From the NCBI GenBank assembly GCA_963556145.1, contig OY744469.1:3320767-3384766 (forward strand): a DNA stretch of 64,000 nt, read 5' to 3'. The notes under the pieces are model-generated. The model did not search any database, was not told the origin of the DNA, and worked only from the letters and a program-made list of their open reading frames with translations. Shown here one piece after another: positions 56,975 through 64,000 of the stretch. Position numbers and translations under genes: made by a program. The stretch comes from Hygrocybe punicea (Eukaryota > Basidiomycota > Agaricomycetes > Agaricales > Hygrophoraceae). Each line of letters opens with the position of its first letter. Position 1 is the stretch's first letter.

Positions 56975-59634
56975 ATGCCCAACCGTACTGAATGCCAGCA
57001 GGCTGCTGATGCACTCCACCAAGCCTTCCTAGTCAACTTGATTGCCAACTATGAGACAGAAGCATGGTTATCAGACTCTAGCTCAGGCTCAGACTCAGAC
57101 ATGAGTTCAGACTCTGCTCATTCCTCATCATCCTCTTCTCTCTCATCAGACAGTGATGATGAGCCAACACCTGCTGAAGTTTATGCAGATCTCATGGTAA
57201 ACCTCCATTCCAAACAATATCTCCACGATCGCCAGGATATCAACAAATCCTCTGTCCTATTACACCTAATTCTCAATGGCTACAAATATACATGACCAGA
57301 AATATTCCGCTCCTATTTGCAAATCAACCCTGATTGTTTTGATGATCTGGTAGCCTGTATTCAAGATGATGATGTCTTTCACAACAATTCCAACAATGTT
57401 CAAATGCCTGTGCCAGAGCAGGTTGCTATTGCACTCTATGGCTTTGGACACCATGGCAATGCTGCTAGTGCCATGAAGGTGGCATTACAGTTTGGAATTG
57501 GTTATGGCACTGTGCTTCTGGTGACAACTCGTGTCATGAAAGCAATCTGCTCAGAACAATTTCGTGCATCCTATGTGCAATGGCCTAGTCCACAAGCTAA
57601 AGAGGAGGCAAAGAAGTGGGTGGAAGCTGCTTCTTGTCCAGCATGGCATGATGGCTGGCTAATGGTGGATGGTACCTTGGTGCCTCTATTTCGAAGGCCA
57701 GGATTCTTTGGAAACACCTGGTTTGATCGCAAATCAAATTATTCTTTGAATGTTCAGGTATTTTATTATCTTTTCTGTGTTAGGCTTGGTATGCAATAAC
57801 TTTTCCTTTGTAGCTTATTTCTACTCCAGACCTTCGAATCATTGATTATGAAGTTGGCCTACCTGGAAGTCAGCATGACACTGCTGCCTGGCAAGAAACA
57901 CGTATTCCCCATCAACATATGGTCCTTCTCCAAGATGATGAATGGGTTTGGGCTGACTCTGCATATCCTCTACAGAGATGGTGCCAATCACCATACAAGA
58001 AGTAAGCTTTCTCTCTCCATATGCCATGTACTGCATTTTTTGAGGTGTTATGACAGGCCAGAAAAACTGATACCAGAAAATTCCACCTACAACTACCATC
58101 TTTCTGCTGTATGAATTCTGCTGTACGAATTCGTTCAGAACATTGTGTAGGATTTTTGAAGGGCCAGTGGTCATCTTTGTGTGGATTATGAGTTGCCATC
58201 AACAATGAGAAGGGCATTCAGTTTGCATCATTGTGGATAGTGGCATGCATCAATCTCCATGCATTTGCCATGAACCATGAAGAAGGTCACAAGTTTTCAT
58301 GAGATAAATTTTTTAAACAAGGCAAGAAATATCAAAAGCAGCAAAGAATACTCGAATGCAGATGGTGCAGGGAGCAAAATGAAGCAGGGGGTATACTTGA
58401 AAGAGAAGGAGATGAACAAGAGGACATTGATTTACTTGAAGGTAGGCAATGGCACGGATACGGATAAATCCGTATCCATGGGTATCCATATCCGTGCAGG
58501 TACAGGTACGGATTGGGACTAGTGAGATCCATGGACCCATGGATATGGATACTGCCGGATATGGCAATAGTGACAACTAACTACTTTAGCAGGAACCACC
58601 ACCAGATCGCAACAACAACGAGAACGTGACAACAACATCAACGCAACAGAAGGAGAATGGCCGGGAGGGTGGTGCACCCACCGAACGGCCCAGGTACGTA
58701 CCCCCAACCCAGCCTCTAAGACTCAGGCTTTGGCTAACCCTCCCAACAACCACGCCTCCCAACGACGATGCCTCGCAACAACCGTGCCTCGCAACAACCG
58801 TGCCTCGCAACAACCACGCCTCCCGGACACGCGTCAATGCGTGTTTGTGAGGTCTCCAGCACAGAATACAGGGACAGAAGACTACACAACGACCTCGCAA
58901 ACACGTGCAGACGCGTCGACTGACGCATAGGGCTCACGCGGCGCCCCCACCCCTCGTGAACGAGGTTAACCCGGAGTGTGAAGCCCACCCGAGACACCAC
59001 CTCGCGATCGAGGTTACCTCCAAGTGTGAAGCCCACCAGAGGCCCCCCCGTCTACCTTGTGAGGGTGACGACCACGTCAATTGATGTGTGTCTGGCCCAC
59101 GCGAGGTGTAGGGACCAGTGGGAGGACGCATTCCGGGATGGCGACGCGTCGACTTAGGTGTCGCATCGACAATGACAACGATGGCAACACAGCAACACCG
59201 TCGACACATCAACAACGGCAGTGACGCGTTGACAATGGCAGTGACGCGTCGACAACGGTGGTGGCATGTCGACAATGGCGATGGCGTGACGTGTCGACTT
59301 GGACATGGCGGGACGTTTGTGAGAACAACACTGGGCTGGCAACTGCCCAATGTAATTGTAGTATATACTGTATATTTAGTAGAAAAATAATATCTAGATA
59401 TAATTATAATACAGTACCCATACTCGTACCCATGGATAATCTGTATCCACGGGTAAAGTATCTGTGGGAAAAATCCATGCCTGATGGATACACGGGTACG
59501 GATTTTCACAGATATGGATATGGATCAGAAATTTTATATCCACAGAGTATCCGTGCCATTGCCTACTTGAAGGCAAGCTGATGAGGGAGGAATTCAAGGA
59601 GAAGCAATTTCAGTATATCCGAATGGAAGAATGA
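56975..59634 (+). pseudogene. Harbinger DDE transposase
   Basis: ATG 56975 (MPNRTECQQAADALHQAF), an acidic Ser-rich N-terminus, then VAIALYGFGHHGNAASAMKV and the DDE_Tnp_4 domain. The first catalytic Asp is in GWLMVDGTLVPLFRR; after an intron (57758-57813) follow LPGSQHDTAAW and the second Asp in WVWADSAYPLQRW; after another intron (58002-58056) the Glu region VRIRSEHCVGFLKGQWSSL. Exon 3 runs to 58442 and, beyond a hAT, to 59634. TGA stops at 57293, 58189 and 58300 fit Arg codons, and a 14-bp duplication at 58102-58129 shifts the frame. Dead copy; it once cut at the shared TIRs. Confidence 0.88.
58443..59565. mobile_element. Non-autonomous hAT element, 1123 bp, in the Harbinger transposase
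   Basis: Perfect 19-bp TIRs TAGGCAATGGCACGGATAC and perfect 8-bp duplication CTTGAAGG (58435-58442, 59566-59573). Subterminal GGATAC/GTATCC words. The interior has several imperfect repeats (for example GCAACAACCGTGCCTC and GTCGACAATGGC runs) and no transposase. Same TIR family as 28981-29925 and 30471-31480. Confidence 0.93.
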
Positions 59635-60053
59635 TAGGACATGTCAATGGAATAGAACAGGATCAAATACACTTGGCGATGGCACACCAATCATAGTGGG
59701 CCCAGACATAGGACCACCCCTCCTCAGTCCTTCAAGTTCAATCTGTCTCTCCAGCATCAATCGCTCATGCTGATGTTGCCTTTCAGCCTCATGTTGCTGA
59801 TACTCCATCTTCGCCATCTCCGGATTATTCTTTGCCTGGCTTCTCACTTCAGCCCGTCGAGTTTTTTCTTGCTGCTTGACTTCAGTTATCTTGAGCCTTT
59901 GTATATGATCCTGTGCAGCAAGATCCTGGACATGGTCAACAACAGATTTCTGCTTTGTCCCTAAAACAGCCAGAACTGTAGCTTCTGTTTTGATACCTGG
60001 AGCTGATGTGGACAGGGTCATCAGGCAGCTCAAATGGTGTGGAAGCAGGGATC

Positions 60054-61113
60054 TAGTGTTGCCGAAGTCCAGTTTGGTCTGGTTTTTGGCCTTTTTGGCT
60101 GAACTCAAAACCGGACCCTCAGTTCAGTTCAGTCCTTCTGCTGAACTGGAACCAGAACCGTGTGGGACCATTCCATGCAGTTCGGTCTGCATCTGGATGC
60201 GGTTTGGACCACGAACCATCCTCCTCCACCCTCAAATTTCCTCACAAGCCACAGCGCCACATCAATTGACGTGGGCCTGGGGTTGTGAGGAGTTGGGAGG
60301 GGTGGGGAGGAAGGGGCTGTGTCGCCACTGTTGCTGTGTTGGTGCTGCATTGCTGCTGGTGCTGTTGTTGCTACTGCTGCCGTTGCTGATGTCGCTGCTG
60401 CTGCTGCTGTTGCTGTTGCCGCTGCCACTGTCGCCATGGCTGCTGCTGCTGTTGCTGTTGCCGCTGATGCTGTCACCGTTGCTGCCATTTTCGTTGCAGC
60501 TGTAACTGCTGCCACTGCTGCTGCATCCATGCTCACAGGCATCATGGAGCTGTGGGGGGTAAGTATAGATAACCAATGAAATATAATAAAGACGATGTAC
60601 CTTAGCAGCGGGGGTGGCTGCACCACTCCCTGCTGCATCCTTTTGTTGCTACCATCCGTGGCTCCCATCATGGGCATTGACATGGTTTTGGCATGGGCGC
60701 AGGCAGGCATGGGCATGGGCATGGGCCATGGGGGGCTTCTTTGTGTAAGAAAATGTCAGTAAAGTATGAAATAAACTAATTACTTACCAGTGTTGCTGTT
60801 ATTGTTCATTGCTGTTGTTGTTGATTCGAATCTGTGTGGATTCATGTGTATGTTTAAGGTCACGTGACCCAAGTTCTGGCGAGTTCATACCCAAAATTTA
60901 ATACAAAAATTGAATATTTCAGTATCTACATACAAATGAGTTCACGGTTTGGACCTGGTTCCAAGCCATTCAAAATTTTCTGAAGGGCCCAGAACCCTAC
61001 ACTGGACCTGCAGTTCAGTTCAGCCAAAGTGCTGAACTTAGACTGAACTTAGGGTTCGGTTCGGGGTTTGAACTGGGTTCGGATTGGTTCCGAACTGGAC
61101 TACAGCAACACTA
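60054..61113. mobile_element. Non-autonomous hAT element, 1060 bp, in the Harbinger Myb-like gene
   Basis: Ends TAGTGTTGCCGAAGTCC and (reverse-complemented) TAGTGTTGCTGTAGTCC; perfect 8-bp duplication CAGGGATC (60046-60053, 61114-61121). Subterminal GAACTGGACT and GGTTCGGAAC-like words. TGCTGC-type simple repeats at 60330-60540 give artefact ORFs. Same family as 10148-11529 and 13328-15759. Confidence 0.92.
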
Positions 61114-61649
61114 CAGGGATCGTAGCACTTACATTTCTCAGGAATATCTGATGATACCCAGGATATTTTCGATGCATCATTGTCTGAGTCATCTGAAACA
61201 TCATCCAGTGAGATGGGGCCAGCATGTGCCTGTAAGATGTAAATAAAAGTATCAGATTGAGATGAAACAACATACAACACCATTCCAGTTAAGTACACCA
61301 AGATCGACAGTTGTCTGACTATTGGCAACAGCCAAACGGTTGACAATCAGACTGCTGCCCATCCAACTATGCATACAAAGATACCACGGGAATTTCTGTT
61401 GAATAAGATCTGCACCGGTGCCATTAGAGTGGAACGATAGATACACACATCACTTACCCCACATGTTAGCAAGTTCACTTCCCTCCGTGATTTCATGTTG
61501 GTGATCACTCTCCACTAGCCCTTGCCCAGTAGCACCAAGCTCTTCTCGATGTTCCCAATAACTCTTTTTCAGCCTAATGTCAGAATAAATAATTGGAAAA
61601 CAAGAGAAATCAGTTGGGACAGACGCAGTAATATGGTTCTTGACTACCC

Positions 61650-61715
61650 TAGTGTTGCCTAAAACTGGTTGACCAGGAAAAGCTGATCCTGGTCGACCGG
61701 TTTTAGGCAACACTA
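61650..61715. mobile_element. 66-bp palindromic hAT MITE
   Basis: Starts TAGTGTTGCCTAAAAC and its reverse complement ends it. Two 29-bp arms flank an 8-base loop (AAAGCTGA), with only two mismatches, both CpG against TpG. A perfect 8-bp duplication GACTACCC (61642-61649, 61716-61723) proves transposition. It lies in an exon of the Myb-like gene. Confidence 0.93.
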
Positions 61716-62453
61716 GACTACCCCTTGTAAAGTTGGCAGGTCTTCAGCACAGTACGTAGAGCCTTCAGGGTCGACAAAGAGAGCTTCGGCAACTTGCTTG
61801 TGCAAGTCAGGGAGTGTCAGACCTCTGGTTGATACATTTTCGGCATGGCCTTTGTCAAAGCCAAAGGCTTGCTTGTAGCGGGCCTTGCCCTCAATTATTG
61901 TCAATAATTTATCAGTGAGATAATGGAATTTGAGCTTGGCCCATCTATAAGGAGTATGTCAACTAAACTGAGAGGTAAATGGGCTTCAAACATACTGGAC
62001 AGTGGCCGCCTTCCTCTTTGGCTTTTCTGGCACATTCTCCTTTCCTGGGGCTGCAGGCTTTGACTTTGCAGTCTTCTTTTTGCTGTCAGCAACCCATGCC
62101 ATGATAAGGTGGGCTTTGATGATGTCCTTTTCGGTGGGGGGCATAAGGAGCTGCGAGGCCCGTTCTTGCAAACGGGCTTTTGAGTTTTAACTCCGCCAGC
62201 GGACCTCCAAAATCTAGCTGCCCCGATTTACAGTTGGTGTCCTCGGAGTTGACGAAATCCAAATGAAATCGAGCTCAAAATCAGCTCGAAAACTAGCTGA
62301 AATCCCTACTGTGATCACCCCTATTGTCAGGCAGATCTTCAAGATATTTGGTCTTGAGATAATTCAGGCACAAGCCAGGTCCCGATTATCTGAAGACCAA
62401 ATATTCTAAAATTCTGCCCTCACAATAAAAGCCATAGATATTGGTCTAGAAAT

Positions 62454-62671
62454 CCTAAATATTTGAATCATTATCTCTTTCTAAATACATGTTCACAATA
62501 ATGAAAACAATAAAGGCCTAAATAATTTTAATTTCTGTATGCACTATTTTCTGTGTGAATACCACTTTTAGATAATATTATTTTCTGCAAAAATTTCACA
62601 AGTGAGATAACAACACAAATAGTTTCAAAATGTGACTAGATATCTGCATCTTATTTGATCACAAAACATCC
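62454..62671. repeat. Right arm of the inverted repeat flanking the nest
   Basis: Inverted partner of 36838-37056. The 130 bp between it and the Harbinger right TIR have no counterpart on the left, where only about 27 bp remain. No target duplication was found outside the arms. Confidence 0.75.
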
Positions 62672-64000
62672 TCATCCATCTTGTTACATTTCCAACTCCA
62701 CTTCCAACCCCAATGCCCATTCTGATACCTACCACGATGATTCTGCACTGCACACCTTCCTTTTTCATTTCATTTCAATGTCATTGTTTCTTCATTCAGA
62801 CATCCTTATATTTTCTTGTTCTTGTTCTCTTTTTTTCCCTTTTTCTAGAACAATCCAGACCGACCATGGACACATCCCCATGTGACCTCACTGCACCCGA
62901 ATAGTCTCCTTGCCAACAGACGTCACCGACATTGTCTTTTCCCTTTGATATCTTGTTTACTCTATTCCATGACAAACTGATACACAATGGCTGTACTCCC
63001 GACACAGCTCATTACTGTAATTGTTATTGGCAGCATTGCCATCACCTTCCTGATCGGTTTCTACATTGTCATGATCTATCTTTGGCATAGACGCCCTTCC
63101 GCCATTGATACATCTGACCTCCACCTTGACAATATATCGACATGTAATTGACAATTGCCATTCTTGGATATTTGGTTTCCATATTCATACCCCATACCTA
63201 CCATTATCCTCCCTGACGATCTGATGACATTCCTCACCTGCATGCATGCCCTGAACAATCCTCGATCACAGGACATTTCACTGTTCCCTCCAATCCGACC
63301 ATCGCTGAAGCACATACCTTCAGACTTTGACCATAGACCATACAACTTCCCAATACAGTGAACCGACCCCTATTGTTTATTGTTCGCACGACATCGCTTC
63401 ATTGCAGTACCCGACATCTTATTCCCACAGCTTGTCACTCATGCCATGACTCGAAACCTGGACCCACGTTCATTTATCCTTTTCCATCCATAACCTTGAT
63501 ACCACCCACACTTGTTTACAACAATACCCTTTCTTGGACGAATACTAACATCAGGTGGACTACATTGTTCTACACACAGGACAAGACATCACCCCTTGAT
63601 ACATCATCGACACACACATCATCATCCAGTACAGCTGATGCTGTTTGCATGTCTGACCTCGACTAGCCCACCATCCTAGTTGTTTTCCTTCTGCACATTC
63701 CTTTGTTTTCTTTCATGCCGACCTTGCCGCTACATCCACACCACCTCAAGACATTCCCTTCACCAATCCCACACTGGACGATACCTCTCTTCAACCCAAC
63801 TGTGCAATGCACTTGCTAGACTGTACACTTGCCTGTTACAGCAGGTGTAGACCCTGAATTGGCAATTCTGCTTGTCACATGATCTGATGACAAATCATCC
63901 AAGTCATCCGGACCTCCTCTATCCTTCAATGACACCCGGGCCTCCAGTTGGATCGCGAGAATATCGACATGAGGACATCTCATGACTGCCTCATGGTGAA
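62672..64000. other. Unassigned right flank
   Basis: Moderately AT-rich with short plus-strand ORFs and no recognisable domain. I looked on the minus strand for the missing MSC2 N-terminal exons and did not find them. Confidence 0.35.
62987..63151 (+). CDS. Possible 54-aa single-pass membrane protein
   Basis: ATG at 62987 opens MAVLPTQLITVIVIGSIAIT, then FLIGFYIVMIYLWHRRPSA and a short polar tail, stop TGA at 63149. Residues about 8-32 are strongly hydrophobic and followed by HRR, a normal topology for a type I-like anchor with the tail in the cytosol. There is no homology I recognise, and it could be chance or one exon of a larger gene. Confidence 0.3.
   Translation: MAVLPTQLITVIVIGSIAITFLIGFYIVMIYLWHRRPSAIDTSDLHLDNISTCN

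Larger units (their letters stand above)
59644..62144 (-). pseudogene. Harbinger Myb/SANT-like accessory protein gene
   Basis: Minus strand, ATG 62144 (MPPTEKDIIKAHLIMAWV). Exon 61996-62144, intron 61945-61995, then WAKLKFHYLTDKLLTIIEGK and ARYKQAFGFDKGHAENVSTR, typical of the Myb/SANT-like protein that partners Harbinger transposases in DNA binding and nuclear import. The frame continues across the 66-bp MITE (LQGVVKNHITASVPTDF when it is removed). Later exons near 61400-61140 are tentative (FPWYLCMHSWMGSSLI). After the hAT at 60054-61113 comes the C-terminal coiled coil (EKTRRAEVRSQAKNNPE, RLMLERQIELEGLR) with a stop at 59644. It converges with the transposase, stops 9 bp apart. Confidence 0.75.
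37087..62322 (+). mobile_element. PIF/Harbinger DNA transposon with nested Copia, Helitron and hATs
   Basis: The ends share GGGTGATCACAGTAGGG and continue GATTTC on both sides. The left TIR is split by the Copia element (37087-37097, then 56758 on); the right TIR ends at 62322. Flanking trinucleotide ATT (37084-37086, 62323-62325) is a plausible 3-bp target duplication. Removing all nested elements leaves about 3.3 kb with two convergent genes, a DDE transposase and a Myb/SANT-like protein, the classic Harbinger pair. Usual Harbinger duplications are TWA, so ATT is slightly atypical and the outermost TIR bases are uncertain. Confidence 0.85.

Noticed and set aside
60129..60722. Ala/Thr/Met-rich 197-aa ORF and neighbours
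   Set aside because: Simple TGCTGC repeat inside the hAT at 60054-61113, open in both strands.

Overview
This 64 kb window looks like a transposon-packed heterochromatic block from a basidiomycete fungus, probably an Agaricomycete. The evidence is short GT-AG introns of about 48-60 bp, a fungal Msc2-type zinc transporter, a chromodomain Ty3 element, Copia elements, fungal Helitron, Harbinger and hAT families, and strong loss of CpG in the elements. I see no rRNA, tRNA or CRISPR. The only clear host gene is MSC2 (35236-36781, minus), and it is cut at its 5' side.

Layout, left half. 1-1850 is a 73-bp minisatellite. A non-autonomous hAT (2288-3574) follows. Next is a Ty3 chromovirus (3931-9871, minus, 557-bp LTRs, TSD CTGGC) with an intact pol, almost no gag, and a spliced antisense gene. 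Then come an unknown gene broken by a hAT (10148-11529) and a Copia relic (12737-16215) broken by another hAT (13328-15759). A CCAGCAC-type minisatellite (16216-16535, continuing 31878-33370) is split by a decayed autonomous hAT (16536-31869). That hAT holds a second Ty3 element (16671-26878, with its own antisense Cys-cluster gene and a nested solo LTR) and two non-autonomous hATs.

Layout, right half. After a pogo-like fragment and MSC2, everything from 36838 to 62671 is one nest. 219-bp inverted arms enclose a PIF/Harbinger element (37087-62322). Its left TIR was hit by a Copia element (37098-56752, 281-bp LTRs, TSD GATCA). The left Copia LTR was hit by a 14.7-kb Helitron (37149-51886), and the Helitron carries an LTR-like insertion (38281-39945). 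Two hATs and a 66-bp palindromic MITE sit in the Harbinger genes.

How the pieces work. The Ty3 elements place pol and an antisense Cys-cluster/coiled-coil gene tail to tail. The Harbinger element does the same with its transposase and Myb-like gene. The Helitron carries a RepHel enzyme plus a second multi-exon gene with an OB-fold-like segment. Nearly all in-frame stops are TGA where CGA (Arg) is expected, and most LTR, TSD and TIR mismatches are CpG to TpG/CpA, which suggests decay driven by CpG methylation. Boundaries were fixed by reading matching repeats and target duplications by eye; family names come from recognised motifs, not database searches.
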